Source of the DNA: Nocardia mexicana NBRC 108244
GTDB taxonomy: Bacteria > Actinomycetota > Actinomycetes > Mycobacteriales > Mycobacteriaceae
NCBI RefSeq assembly: GCF_001613165.1
Contig: NZ_BDBV01000044.1
Span: 1-64,000, forward strand
DNA: 64,000 nucleotides
Reading direction: 5' to 3'
The position numbers and the translations under genes are program-made. The notes beneath the pieces were generated by a model, which was given only the letters and a program-made list of their open reading frames with translations, was not told the DNA's origin and searched no databases. Shown here piece by piece: positions 14,609-25,400 of the stretch (positions are counted from its first letter, which is position 1; every line of letters begins with the position of its first letter).

Positions 14609-16255
14609 CTACTGGCTCGCCATCGCCCGCCGCTGACCGCGCGGCTGGCCGATGTAGGTGGTCTCGCGGGGGATCGACACCAGGGTCAGGTCGACCTGGG
14701 CGGTTCCGGTGCGCAGGATGACGTGGTTGCCGATCGCGCCGGGCTGGTGGATCTGCAGGTCCGGGCGGGTGGCGGGCCAGCCCATCGGGTCGCCGGTCAC
14801 GTAGATGGTGGTGACACCGGCGTGCGGGGCGGGCGCCAGCACGCCGTCGACCACGGCGGCGGTGAAATTCGCGTCGCTCTGGTGGGTTTCGACGGCGATC
14901 GTCAGCCGCTCCGGATTGCCGATGGTCTCGACCAGCTGCTGCCAGGCATGCGGCCGGTCGGTGCGGATGAGGATGCGCTCGCCGACCGCCAGCGCCCGGA
15001 ACACCAGCTGCTGCGCCAGATACAGCTCACCGGCGACGTACACGGTCGAAATGCCCTGTCCGACAAGGCGGATCGCCACACCGTTGCCCTCGTCGTCCGA
15101 GCCGATCAGCTGACCGCAGCCCGACGACGGCAGATGCAGCGCCCCGACCACGTCGATCGGGTACTCGCCCAGCGGCACCGTGTCGTCGACGTCCGGGATG
15201 CCGATCGGCAGGTGCGCCAGCAGGCTCTGCCGATGGCGGCCGTTCAGCGACACCATGCCCTTGCGCCGCTGCTTCTCCGGCAGCTCCCGGGTGGTCAGGC
15301 GCCATGCGGCACCGACATTCACCTCCTCGGCGGAGCTGCCCGGCCGCAGCCGCACGGCCACGGTGGTGCCGCGCGAGGGCGCCACCCACAGCTGCGCCAG
15401 CAGGTCCGAGCCCAGCTGCTTCGGATCGACGGCCGCGCCGATGTTGACGCCGTTGCCGAGTTCGGCGTAGCGCCAGCGGTGGCTGAGCGTGCGCGCATCG
15501 ATGCCCGCGGTGACCTGCAGCACCGCCTTCTTGATCTCGGGCGCGGTGAGCACGCGCGACGCGCAGTCGGCATCCTCCAGCGCGCGCACGATGCGCTGGG
15601 TCGCGATGGTGACGGCGCGGCAGGCGCCCGCGGTCCCGCCACCGCGGCGATCGGCCGCGTCCGGGCAGACCAGCGCGTCGAAGCTGATGGCCAGCCACAC
15701 CGTGCGGTGCGCGGTGGCCGGCAGCGGGCCCAGCAGCGATTCGTAGATCGGCCCGGCGGGGGTACCGGAGCGGCTGCGGTGGCCGTGGCTGATGATGTCG
15801 ATGCCGCTGAGCAGGATGTCGTGCTGGTTCAGGCACTGCGCCAGCTCGGGCAGCGGCAGCAGGTGCGAGGCGTGCACGGTGTTGCGGTCGATGCGGGTCA
15901 GCCCGCCCTTGGGTGCCAGCACCTCGACCACCGCCACCACGCGGCTGCCCTCCCAGTACAGGCCGAGCGAGCGGCCGTCGGGACCGCGGAAGTCGACGGT
16001 GTCGCCGAGCTCGTAGTCGCGGCGGGTGCGGTACCGCCAGATCGTCGCGATCCAGTCGGCCAGCGTTCGTTTGCCGAACGGGATCAGCACCAGCAATCCC
16101 GCCCCGACCGCCGCGGCCAGGGCGTACCACCACGGCACGCCCACGACCAGCACGATCACCCCAACCACTAGTCCGAACAACTGCGCCACCAGCAGGTTCG
16201 GTAGCGAGATTCGTCCAAACAGCGGGCGGTTGTGCGTGCCGCTCGGTTCGGCCAT
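14609..16255 (-). CDS. eccE: Type VII secretion protein EccE
   Basis: A 548-residue protein with two N-terminal membrane helices (~19-39 and ~41-60) followed by a large cytosolic region, the EccE layout. The segment GKRTLADWIATIWRYRTRR after the helices is typical. EccE forms the outer rim of the ESX membrane complex with EccB, EccC and EccD. It is transcribed away from eccB. EccE is absent from M. tuberculosis ESX-4 but known in ESX-4 of some other mycobacteria. Confidence 0.88.
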   Translation of the reverse strand: MAEPSGTHNRPLFGRISLPNLLVAQLFGLVVGVIVLVVGVPWWYALAAAVGAGLLVLIPFGKRTLADWIATIWRYRTRRDYELGDTVDFRGPDGRSLGLYWEGSRVVAVVEVLAPKGGLTRIDRNTVHASHLLPLPELAQCLNQHDILLSGIDIISHGHRSRSGTPAGPIYESLLGPLPATAHRTVWLAISFDALVCPDAADRRGGGTAGACRAVTIATQRIVRALEDADCASRVLTAPEIKKAVLQVTAGIDARTLSHRWRYAELGNGVNIGAAVDPKQLGSDLLAQLWVAPSRGTTVAVRLRPGSSAEEVNVGAAWRLTTRELPEKQRRKGMVSLNGRHRQSLLAHLPIGIPDVDDTVPLGEYPIDVVGALHLPSSGCGQLIGSDDEGNGVAIRLVGQGISTVYVAGELYLAQQLVFRALAVGERILIRTDRPHAWQQLVETIGNPERLTIAVETHQSDANFTAAVVDGVLAPAPHAGVTTIYVTGDPMGWPATRPDLQIHQPGAIGNHVILRTGTAQVDLTLVSIPRETTYIGQPRGQRRAMASQ

Positions 16256-16365
16256 CGTCGTCCCCCAGGTACCCGGTGTCGGCCATTTCGACGGCCGAGC
16301 TGAACTTCAGTCCCGGTGAACTGTACTGTGTTGTGCGGACGTGAGCACTGTTCGGGGGAGCCTTT

Positions 16366-17877
16366 ATGCCTTCAAGACCCACCACTCGCTGGCAGGTGAG
16401 CGGTTACCGCTTCCTGGTACGGCGGATGGAGCACGCCCTGGTACGCCGGGATGTGCGCATGTTGCACGACCCGATGCGCTCGCAGTCGCGGGCCTACACG
16501 GCCGGACTGGTGCTGGGCATCATCGCGCTCGCCGGCTGCGGCGTGCTGGCACTGCTGCGCCCGCAGGGGGCGATCGGCGACAACAAGATTCTCCTCGGCA
16601 AGGACAGCGGCGCGGTATACGCCGTGATCGACGGTGTCGTGCACCCCGCGCTGAATCTGGCATCGGCGCGGCTGGCGGTCGGCGAGCCCGCCAAGGCGGA
16701 GTCGATCAAGGAATCGGAGCTGGCGAAGAAGCCGCGCGGCACGCTCATCGGCATCCCGGGCGCACCCGCCTCGCTGAACTTCGACACCGCCGGCAAGGGC
16801 CGGGTGTGGACGATCTGCGACGAGATGAGCAACGACGGCAGCCGGGGCCTGACCACGACGGTGCTGGCGGGAGACCCGATACTGGGCGAGAAGGCCGCGA
16901 CCATGGGCCGCGATTCGGCACTGCTGGTCAAGGGCCGCGACGCCACCTACCTGATCTACGACAACCAGCGCGCGCGGGTCGATATGACCGACCCCGCCGT
17001 CACCAACGCGTTGAAGATTCGCGGCATGACGCCCCGGCCGGTCAGCGAGGGCCTGCTGAACTCGATCCCCGAGGTGCTGCCGATCGTGCCGCCGAAGATC
17101 GACGATCCGGGCGGCCTGCCTTCCTATTCGCTGGGCAGCAGCCACCGCATCGGCGATGTGGTGCACGTGGATACCAAGGATCAGTACTTCGTCGTGCTGC
17201 GCGACGGCATCCAGGCGGTGTCGCCGCTGACCGCCGACATCATCCGGAACTCGAATCCGACTGTGTCGCAGAATGCTTCGATCACCCAGTACGACAGCAC
17301 CAATGCGCCGCCGACCACCGAGCTGCAGGTGTCGAAGTACCCGGAGCTCGCGCCGAAGATCGTCGACATGAAGGATCAGCCGGTGGGCTGCCTGTCGTGG
17401 AAGCCGATGGCCGGTGCCGCCGAGAAGTCGGACGGCAGTAGGCATGCCGAGTTGTCGCTGATCACCGGCCACATGCTGCCGCTGCCCGACAACTCGAAGA
17501 CGACGCCGCTGGCTCAGGCCGACGCGTCCGGCCCGAATGTCGACGCGTTCTACTCCAAGCCCGGCTCCGGCGTCTTCGTGCAGACCACGGGCATCGAGCC
17601 GGACAGCCAGCGCCGCGACAGCCAGTTCTTCATCGCCGACACCGGAGTCCGCTACGGCATCAAGGACACCGAGGCCGGTAAGGCGCTGGGCATGGACCCG
17701 GAGAAGGCCAAGCCCGAACCGGCCCCCTGGCCGATCGTCGGCCTGCTCGCCCCCGGCCCCACCCTCGGTCGCCAGGAGGCCATGGTCGCCCACGACGGCG
17801 TGGCCCCGGACCCCAACCCGGCCAAGGAACTGGTGAAGTCCAAGGACGACAAGACCACGGCCACCGGGCAGAACTGA
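16366..17877 (+). CDS. eccB: Type VII secretion protein EccB
   Basis: A 503-residue protein starting MPSRPTTRWQVSGYRFLVRR, the EccB N-terminal signature, with one membrane helix (~44-64) and a large extracytoplasmic domain. GAIGDNKILLGKDSGAVYAV and the Cys pair (ICDEM, GCLSW), which can form a disulfide, are typical. It is part of the ESX core complex. It is divergent from eccE across a 110-bp gap that holds the promoters of both. Confidence 0.95.
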   Translation: MPSRPTTRWQVSGYRFLVRRMEHALVRRDVRMLHDPMRSQSRAYTAGLVLGIIALAGCGVLALLRPQGAIGDNKILLGKDSGAVYAVIDGVVHPALNLASARLAVGEPAKAESIKESELAKKPRGTLIGIPGAPASLNFDTAGKGRVWTICDEMSNDGSRGLTTTVLAGDPILGEKAATMGRDSALLVKGRDATYLIYDNQRARVDMTDPAVTNALKIRGMTPRPVSEGLLNSIPEVLPIVPPKIDDPGGLPSYSLGSSHRIGDVVHVDTKDQYFVVLRDGIQAVSPLTADIIRNSNPTVSQNASITQYDSTNAPPTTELQVSKYPELAPKIVDMKDQPVGCLSWKPMAGAAEKSDGSRHAELSLITGHMLPLPDNSKTTPLAQADASGPNVDAFYSKPGSGVFVQTTGIEPDSQRRDSQFFIADTGVRYGIKDTEAGKALGMDPEKAKPEPAPWPIVGLLAPGPTLGRQEAMVAHDGVAPDPNPAKELVKSKDDKTTATGQN

Positions 17878-17893
17878 GCGACGAGGCGCCGCG

Positions 17894-18712
17894 TTACCCG
17901 CCGATGCTGTTCGGGCCGTGGGTATTCGGTGACGGTATTTCCGTCGGGCGCAATGCCGCGACCTCGGTGCGCAGGGCGCGGATTTCCTCGACGAGCTTGC
18001 CGACCTCGATGTCGGTGCGTTCGGTGGATTCCTCGACGGTCTTCAGTTGGTCCAGTACCCAGCTGGTGGTGGTGCCGATGGCGAAGCTGATCAGGCCGAT
18101 GCCGAAGGTCATGAGGATCAGCGCGACCAGGCGTCCCTCGACCGTGACCGGGTAGTAGTCGCCGTAGCCGACGGTGGTCACCGAGACGACCGCCCACCAC
18201 AGTGCGTCGCCGAAGCTCTGCACCTTGGCGTCCGGCGCGCCGTACTCGGCGTCGAACATCGCCAGGCTGCACAGGAATACGACCAGCAGCGAACTCACGC
18301 CGACGAAGATCGACAGGCGCATGCGGTTGAACGTATTGCGATTGAGGGTGTCCAGCACCAGCAGTGCGGCCCGCAGCAGGCGCAGCGGGCGGATCGGCGG
18401 CAGCACGACGATCAGTAGTTCCAGCGGATGCGTGCGCAGGAAACGCCAACGCCGAGTGGACAATCCGACCCGGACCGCGAAATCCGCCGCGAAGATCACC
18501 CAGATCGTGATGTCGGCGGCCGTCAGCCAGGTGTCCAGTGCCGGGGAGGCCCCGGTATCGAGGACGTGCCAGGCATAGACGCCGAGAAAGGCGACCGCCA
18601 GCACGCCCATCGGGATATTGGTGGCGCGTTCCCAGGCCACCCGGCGGCTGACCGCCGGAGTCGCCGAGGGGGAGAGCACGTCGGAACCTGTGTGAATACC
18701 GGTCTGAGCCAT
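17894..18712 (-). CDS. Voltage-gated-type potassium channel
   Basis: A 272-residue membrane protein. A six-TM-like array ends in a pore loop with the K+ selectivity filter TVGYGD (180-185). A short arginine-rich segment (PPIRPLRLLRAALL) resembles an S4 voltage sensor. A C-terminal coiled coil (TEVAALRPTE region) may tetramerise it. I chose ATG 18712; a longer frame to 18772 adds an unlikely extension. It is convergent with eccB, with 16 bp between the stops, so it is probably an unrelated insertion in the ESX locus. Confidence 0.88.
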   Translation of the reverse strand: MAQTGIHTGSDVLSPSATPAVSRRVAWERATNIPMGVLAVAFLGVYAWHVLDTGASPALDTWLTAADITIWVIFAADFAVRVGLSTRRWRFLRTHPLELLIVVLPPIRPLRLLRAALLVLDTLNRNTFNRMRLSIFVGVSSLLVVFLCSLAMFDAEYGAPDAKVQSFGDALWWAVVSVTTVGYGDYYPVTVEGRLVALILMTFGIGLISFAIGTTTSWVLDQLKTVEESTERTDIEVGKLVEEIRALRTEVAALRPTEIPSPNTHGPNSIGG

Positions 18713-18864
18713 GCGGATACTGCCTTGATCGATCGTCGGGCAGCCGCGGAACGGCCGACCGTGAGGGTGCATCGAAACTATCGCTGGTCGGTGCGCCGAT
18801 GTTGCCCGGCGTCGGATGGTTCCCGATACCGATGAATTCGGGCCGGGAAGGAAGTCGCAACCGT

Positions 18865-19398
18865 ATGGAGACGATCAATCTTGCCGAACTGTACGACCAG
18901 CAGGCCATGAGCTGGGACGAGGTCCGGGCCCGGCTCGACGCCGGATTCCCCCAGGAACCGGGCGGCGGCGGCCCCGACCGCCACACCTGCTGGCTCACCA
19001 CCCTCAACTCCGACGGCAGCCCGCACGTGACCGGCGTCGGCGCCCTGTGGGTCGACGGCACCTTCTGGTTCGAGACCGGCAGGCGAACCCGCAAGGGCCG
19101 CAACCTCGCCCACGACCCCCGCTGCGCCCTGAGCCTGGCCACCCGCGAATTCGACCTGGTGGTCGAGGGCACAGCCGACATCGTCACCGACCCGGCGACG
19201 GTCGCGAAGATGGCCGCCCATTGGGCCGCGGGCGGCTGGCCCGCCCGCGTAGACGAGTCGGGCCAAGCCCTCACCGCCGAATTCAGCGCCCAATCCGCAG
19301 GCAAGCCACCCTGGCACGTCTACCGCATTACTCCGCGCAGTGTGACCGCCCTCGCCACGGTCGACCCCTTCGGCGCCACCCGCTGGCGCTTCGACTAG
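18865..19398 (+). CDS. Pyridoxamine 5'-phosphate oxidase-fold protein
   Basis: A 177-residue split-barrel flavin/F420-binding protein. HTCWLTTLNSDGSPHVTGVG and RRTRKGRNLAHDPRCALSLA are the conserved strands. In actinobacteria this fold includes F420-, FMN- and heme-dependent enzymes, so the cofactor is not determined. ATG 18865 has GGAAGGAAG about 10 bp upstream. It is divergent from the channel gene and convergent with mycP. Confidence 0.82.
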   Translation: METINLAELYDQQAMSWDEVRARLDAGFPQEPGGGGPDRHTCWLTTLNSDGSPHVTGVGALWVDGTFWFETGRRTRKGRNLAHDPRCALSLATREFDLVVEGTADIVTDPATVAKMAAHWAAGGWPARVDESGQALTAEFSAQSAGKPPWHVYRITPRSVTALATVDPFGATRWRFD

Positions 19399-19447
19399 CG
19401 CGGCTCGACTGGCCGCCGCCCGGTGCAGCGATGGAGGTCGGTGGCCG

Positions 19448-20869
19448 TCAGTCCTCTCGCACACCGAGGCGGCGGCGGATCGGGAACGAGGCCAGGTAGC
19501 CCAGGACGAGCAGCAACCCGATCACGCCGGTGCCGATGAGGGCGACGTTGCGGGCGGTGTTGTCCGGCGGCGGCGGGGCCTGGGGGACCGGCAGCTGCAG
19601 GCTCTTGGCGGGGCTCGGATGCTTGGGCGGCAACTGATTCGGGACCTGGGCGGTCAGGGCCGCGACCGGGTCGACTGCGCCGTATCCGAGGAAGGGATTC
19701 CAGCCCTCGGCGGGGGCGTGCGCGGTCGCCTCGATGCGCTGGATCACCTCGAGCGCGCTCAGCTCGGGGAAGCGGGAGCGAATCAAGGCGGCGACGCCCG
19801 ACACATAGGGTGCGGCGAAGCTGGTTCCCTGCAGTTGAGCCTGCTGTCCCTGGCCCTGCGGGCTGACCGTTCCGACGATGGTGCCCTTGCTTCCGCCCTC
19901 GTTGAAATGCACGTCGAGCGAGGTGATGTCCTCGCCCGGTGCCGCCACGCCGACCCACGGTCCCGGCACGGTGAACTTCGACGGCTGGCCGTTGCGGTCG
20001 ATCGAACCCACGGACAGCACGTAGTCGTCGTAGCGCGCGGGCGAGACGTTCATATTGACCTTGCTCCACGGGTCCGCGGCCGGATCCAGCGGATCGAGCA
20101 CCGGATTGGTGCCCTTGCACTTGTCGTTGTTGCCCGCGGCGGCCACCACGACGACGTTCTTCTCCAGCGCGGCATAGCGTACGGCCGCACCGAGACTCGC
20201 GTCCTCGATCTCGGCGCGGCAGGCGACCTCCGAGATATTGATGACCGAGGCACCCATGTCGGCCGACCGCCGGACCGCGGAGGCCAGCGTGTTCGTATTG
20301 CCGTACCCCTCGGGCATGGCGTCCGGCGCCTGTTCGCGGGACTTGCCCTTCTCTTGATACTGCGAACTGGTCTGCCGGATGGTGAGGATCTGTGCCTCGG
20401 GTGCCACGCCCGCGAAACCCTGGCCGGGTTCCTCACTGGCAGCGATGATTCCGGCAACGACGGTGCCGTGCGAATCGCAGTCCTCGGTGCCGTCGGAGTT
20501 GCTCACGTAGTCGCCGCCCGCGATGAGCCCCGGCAGCCGGGGGTGCCGCGCGACACCGGTATCGATGACCGCGACCAATTGCCCGGCGCCCTTCGAGAAC
20601 TGCCAGGCGTGCGGAAGGTCCAGCGCGCGTTGCGGAGTCGGGATGGTCGGCCCGTCGCCGCCCCACACGGTGCCGATCGGGCAGACGGAGTTGGCGTTGC
20701 GCTCCGTCGCTCCCGGCGGCGCGGCATTACCCGCGGGCGGCGCCGCCCCCGGCGGGACCACGGGTTTCTCCGCGAACGCCGATCCCGCGCCCACCGATAC
20801 GCTCATCCCCAGTACGGCGGCCGCCGCAACGACGCGAACCACGTTGCGCCCGAACATCTTCGGTCCCAT
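19448..20869 (-). CDS. mycP: Mycosin, type VII secretion subtilisin-like protease
   Basis: A 473-residue membrane-anchored serine protease. Signal peptide ~1-33; catalytic triad D103 (VAVIDTG), H134 (DSHGTVVAG) and S350 (GTSFAAP), oxyanion N247 (AAGNND). A Pro-rich linker precedes a C-terminal membrane helix (~442-461) with a short basic tail. Mycosins stabilise the ESX membrane complex and cleave substrates outside the membrane. It starts 4 bp after the eccD stop, so the two are one operon. Confidence 0.95.
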   Translation of the reverse strand: MGPKMFGRNVVRVVAAAAVLGMSVSVGAGSAFAEKPVVPPGAAPPAGNAAPPGATERNANSVCPIGTVWGGDGPTIPTPQRALDLPHAWQFSKGAGQLVAVIDTGVARHPRLPGLIAGGDYVSNSDGTEDCDSHGTVVAGIIAASEEPGQGFAGVAPEAQILTIRQTSSQYQEKGKSREQAPDAMPEGYGNTNTLASAVRRSADMGASVINISEVACRAEIEDASLGAAVRYAALEKNVVVVAAAGNNDKCKGTNPVLDPLDPAADPWSKVNMNVSPARYDDYVLSVGSIDRNGQPSKFTVPGPWVGVAAPGEDITSLDVHFNEGGSKGTIVGTVSPQGQGQQAQLQGTSFAAPYVSGVAALIRSRFPELSALEVIQRIEATAHAPAEGWNPFLGYGAVDPVAALTAQVPNQLPPKHPSPAKSLQLPVPQAPPPPDNTARNVALIGTGVIGLLLVLGYLASFPIRRRLGVRED

Positions 20870-20873
20870 GGCG

Positions 20874-22340
20874 CTACAGCGAACGAATCAGCGTGTACAG
20901 CTCGGCCACCCAGAACACCAGCGGTATCACCGCGGCCACGAAGGCGTACTCCAGCAGTTCGACGGCCCGGCGCATCGGCGGGGTGGCGGACTGGTTGGGC
21001 ACGATCAGGCCGAGGATCAGCGCGCCGATCAGCATCACCATCGCGGCACCGAACACCGCCAGCGGCTGATCCATCGTGAGCGCGGCCGCGATCATCATGG
21101 CCAGCAGGATGGTGGCGCCGCCGCCGAGCAGCACGACGGCCTGTTCGGCACCGGCGTAGGTGCGGCTGCGGAACATCAGCACGATCGCGCCCACCAGCGC
21201 GAGCGCCACTCCGGGCCAGAACGGGTCGTCGGCGCCCGGGTCGGTGGCGGCCAGCACGCCGACGACCGTTACCAGTGTCGTCGCGGTGACCAGTCCGGCC
21301 AGATACATCCGTGCGCGTTCGGATTTCGCGCGCAACGCCTCCATGGTCGGCAGCGCCCGGTGGTCGTCCGGATCGTCCTCGGTGGGATCGATCGGCGTGC
21401 CCGGCGAGGGCACCGGCGGCAGCGGCAGCTTGGACAGCAGCATCGAGACCCGCGGCGACAGCGACAGGCCCGCCAGCGCGAGCGCGGCGGCGACGGCGCC
21501 GATGGCCTTCACCGGCTGCGACGTCAGCAGCCCCACGATGGCGGCGGGAACGGCGAACACCGACAGCGTGGTGGTGCCGATGAACAGCGCCAGGCCCACC
21601 CCGCTGACCCGCCACGCGAGGATCGAGGTCGCCCCGACGAGGACCGCCCCCAACAGGATGTTCGCCCATCCGTAGTGGTCGGGAACCAGCAGCATGCCCG
21701 CGGTGAACGCGGCGGGCAGCGCGCAGCCGCCGAGGATCAGCGCCGTGGCGCGATCGCCGTACATCCGGCTCAGCACGGTCGCGGCAACGACCAGCAGAAT
21801 GGCGATGAACGCGGCGATCGACCCGGTGATATAGCCCGACAGCGCGTCCGGCGCGGTGAGCAGCCCGGCGCAGCCGACGAGCATGGTCAGCACGGCGATG
21901 ACCGAGCCGGTGATGCGCGCTACCCCCGGCGACCAGGTGCGGAAGTGGTCGGCGTCGGCGATCGCGACGTTGTACATGATGTCGTCGAACAGCGGCGTCG
22001 GCGCCACGTGGTCGGCGCTCTCCAGCATCAGCAGTTCGCCGTCGCGCACGCCCTGCTCACCCAGGCTGAGCGAATTGGAGAACGGCGGCTGCCCGATGCG
22101 CGCCAGCACCCATTCCGCGGGCTGGAACTGTTCACCGGAGTTGTCGAAGTCGTTGTGCCGGCTGTGCTGCGCGACCATGTCGACGACGCTGGGAATGACG
22201 AGCGCGACCGGGACGTCGACCGGAATGGCCATGTCCACCTGGGTGTGTTTGGCCAGGATGGTTACGCGGGCAAGATCGGGTGCCCGGACGATCCCGCGGC
22301 TCGAATCCTCTTCGATATGTTCCAGTCGCGCGTGCGTCAC
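20874..22340 (-). CDS. eccD: Type VII secretion integral membrane protein EccD
   Basis: A 488-residue protein with a ubiquitin-like N-terminal domain (~20-105, ARVTILAKHTQVDMAIPVDV) and about 11 membrane helices from ~140 on. The loop SPGTPIDPTEDDPDDHRALP between the helix bundles is hydrophilic. EccD dimers form the membrane vestibule of the ESX complex. GTG start at 22340; eccC is divergent from it across 158 bp. Confidence 0.94.
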   Translation of the reverse strand: MTHARLEHIEEDSSRGIVRAPDLARVTILAKHTQVDMAIPVDVPVALVIPSVVDMVAQHSRHNDFDNSGEQFQPAEWVLARIGQPPFSNSLSLGEQGVRDGELLMLESADHVAPTPLFDDIMYNVAIADADHFRTWSPGVARITGSVIAVLTMLVGCAGLLTAPDALSGYITGSIAAFIAILLVVAATVLSRMYGDRATALILGGCALPAAFTAGMLLVPDHYGWANILLGAVLVGATSILAWRVSGVGLALFIGTTTLSVFAVPAAIVGLLTSQPVKAIGAVAAALALAGLSLSPRVSMLLSKLPLPPVPSPGTPIDPTEDDPDDHRALPTMEALRAKSERARMYLAGLVTATTLVTVVGVLAATDPGADDPFWPGVALALVGAIVLMFRSRTYAGAEQAVVLLGGGATILLAMMIAAALTMDQPLAVFGAAMVMLIGALILGLIVPNQSATPPMRRAVELLEYAFVAAVIPLVFWVAELYTLIRSL

Positions 22341-22498
22341 GCTTCCCCCAACTCCGTCTCTACCTCGGGTTTCCGCATCCGCCCCGGTTTGCGGTCGCGC
22401 GGCCGGTCCGTGCAGAATGCCTCCGAACTGTACGTCATGTCGGCAGTGCGCTCTACACTGAGGCCGCTAGCACTGTCGCGAAGGGGGATCTTCCGTCG
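22341..22498. promoter_or_regulatory. Divergent eccD/eccC promoter region
   Basis: The 158-bp gap must promote mycP/eccD leftward and eccC rightward. For eccC, TACACT (22454-22459) is a plausible -10 box, giving a leader of ~35 nt before the ATG at 22499. No clear -35 box was found. Confidence 0.35.
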
Positions 22499-25400
22499 AT
22501 GAGCACCGTCCGGTTCCAACGCCGTCAACGCCGGGAGGTCCCGAGATCGCCCGGTGGCGAGGTCACTTTGCAGCCGCCGCCGGAGATTCCGCGCGCGGTA
22601 CCGGGCAGTCTGATCCAGAAGCTCATGCCGGTCGTGATGATCGTCGGCATGGTCGGGATGATGGCCCTGCTGTTCACGCAGGGCGGGGGCATCGCCTCCA
22701 ACCCGATGAGCATGATGTTCCCGATGATGATGGTCTTCTCGATGGTCGGCATGTTCGCCGGTCAGGGCGGGAAGGGCCAGAAGGCGGCGGAGGCCAACGA
22801 GGACCGCAAGGACTACCTGCGCTATCTCGATCAGGTCCGCAAGGATGTCGACGAGACCGCCAAACAGCAGCGTGAGGCCGTCGAGTGGAGCCACCCGGAG
22901 CCCGGCCTGGTCTGGATGCTGGCGGGCACCAGCCGCATGTGGGAGCGGCGCCCCGGCGACAAGGACTTCTGCCACGCCCGCATCGGCCTGGGCGGCCAGC
23001 GGCTGGCGACGCGCCTGGTCTCCCCGGAGACCGGCCCGGTCGAGGAGCTGGAGCCGATCGCCGCGGTCTCGCTGCGCCGGTTCGTGCGCACCCACTCCAC
23101 CGTGGTGGACCTGCCGACCGCGATCGCGGTGAAGGGCTTCGCCACCATCCAACTGAACGGCGACCGCACCCAGGCCCGGGACATGACGCGCGCAATGCTG
23201 TTGCAGCTGTGCATGTTCCAGGCGCCGGACCAGGTGCTGCTGGCGGTGGTGTGCGGTGCCGACACGATGCGCGAGTGGGAGTGGACCAAGTGGCTCCCGC
23301 ACACCCAGCATCCCGAATCGCAGGACGGCGTCGGTACCGAGCGCATGGTGTACGGCTCGGTTCGCGAGATGGCCGCGGGTCTGAATCCGCTGCTGCACAA
23401 CCGGGTTCGGTACTCGCGTAATCAACCGGCCAACCAGAACCTGGTGCACATCATCATCGTGGTCGACGGCGGCCTGCTGGAGGCCGAAGAGGACAGCCTG
23501 CGGGAGTCCGGCTACGAGGGCGTCACCGTCATCGATCTGTGCAATTACGCTCCGCGCCTGGCGGTTTCGCGCGGCATCCAGATGGTGGTCGAGAACGGCG
23601 AATGCGTCGGCCGCGGCGCCACCGGCAATATGGAGCGCTTCGCGCTGATCGACCGGATCAGCGCCCGCCAGGCCGAGCAGGTGGCGCGCCGCCTGGCCCC
23701 GTTCCGGGTGGCCGTGCAGCGCGGCAGCGACGTGGCGGCCGAGGAGAGCGCGGAGGTCATCTCGTCGTGGTCGCAGCTGATGGGCCTCGGCGACATCGGC
23801 ACGTTCAATCCGGAGTACGCCTGGAAGCCCCGCTACGGCCGGGAGCGCCTGCGCGTCCCGTTCGGCGTGGGTGCCGACGGGCTGCCGGTGTACCTGGACA
23901 TCAAGGAGGCCGCGGAGAACGGCATGGGCCCGCACGGCCTGTGCATCGGCGCCACCGGTTCCGGTAAGTCGGAATTCCTTCGCACCCTGGTGCTTTCGCA
24001 GCTGGCGACGCACTCGCCCGACCAGCTGAACCTGGTCCTCGTCGACTTCAAGGGTGGTGCCACCTTCCTCGGCCTGGACGACGTGCCGCACGTGGCGGCC
24101 GTCATCACCAACCTGGAGGAAGAGGCCGACCTCGTCGACCGCATGAAGGACGCGCTGGCCGGTGAGATGAACCGCCGCCAGGAGGTGCTGCGCTCGGCCG
24201 GTAACTTCGCCAATGTCGGCGAGTACGAGAAGGCCCGCGCCGCCGGTGCCGACCTGGACCCGCTGCCCGCGCTGTTCGTGGTGCTCGACGAGTTCTCCGA
24301 ACTGCTCTCGCAGCACCCGGATTTCGCGGAGCTGTTCGTCATGATCGGCCGGCTGGGCCGCTCGCTGCACGTGCACCTGCTGCTGGCCTCGCAGCGCCTG
24401 GAAGAGGGCAAGCTGAAGGGTCTGGAGACCCACCTGTCCTATCGAATCGGCCTGAAGACGTTCTCCGCCAACGAGTCTCGTCAGGTGCTGGGCGTTCCCG
24501 ACGCCTACAATCTGCCGTCCAGCCCGGGTGGTGGATACCTGAAGGCCGGCGACGGCGAGATCCGGCGCTTCCAGGCGTCGTACGTGTCCGGCACCTACGT
24601 CGGTGGCGGTGCGCAGCGCGAGGTCACCCAGGCCGGCATCGCGGGCGGCGAGATCGATATCAATGCTCGCGCCTTCTCCGCCGGCCACGTGAATTTCCGT
24701 GCCAGCGATCGGCTTCCGCTGCCGCAGGAGTCGGTGGTGGTCGAGCAGCCCAAGGACGAGGGCGAGAAGATCTCCAACCTCGACATGCTGGTGTCGCGCA
24801 TCCAGGGCCACGGTCGCCGTGCCCACGAGATCTGGCTGCCGCCGCTGGACGCGGCGCCCACCCTGGATCAGCTCATTCCGCGCTCGATCCTCACCGGCGA
24901 GTACAACCAGGTCGCTTCGCTGCGCGCGCCCATCGGCATCGTCGACCGCCCCTATGACCAGCGCCGCGATCCGTACATCGTCGACCTGTCCGGCTCGCGC
25001 GGCAATGTCGCCATCGTCGGCGGCCCGCAGTCCGGTAAGTCGACCGCCCTGCGCTCGATGATCATGGCGATGTCGCTGACCCACACCGCCGAGCAGGTGC
25101 AGTTCTACTGCCTGGACTTCGGCGGTGGCACGCTGGCGAGCCTCGAGAGCCTGCCGCACGTGGGTTCGGTGGCGAGCCGCCTCGAGGTCGACAAGGTGCG
25201 CCGCACGATCTCCGAGATGCAGACCATCGTCCGCCAGCGCGAGCTGCGGTTCCGCCAGCTGGGTGTCGAGTCGATGTCGGAGTTCCGCAGGATGCGGGCC
25301 TCCGATCCGGGTTCCAGCCCGGGCGTGGCCGGCGTGCACGAGGATCCGTTCGGCGATGTCTTCCTGGTCATCGACGGCTACGGCTCGATCCGCACGGATT

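Noticed and set aside
13040..14636. Two overlapping plus-strand ORFs of ~500 residues
   Set aside because: Antisense and shifted readings of the DUF5593-like and FMN reductase genes, with Arg/Pro/Ser-rich shadow composition.
22337..25339. 1000-residue ORF antisense to eccC
   Set aside because: It mirrors the high-GC third-position bias of eccC, has no domain and overlaps three clear ATPase-domain codons.
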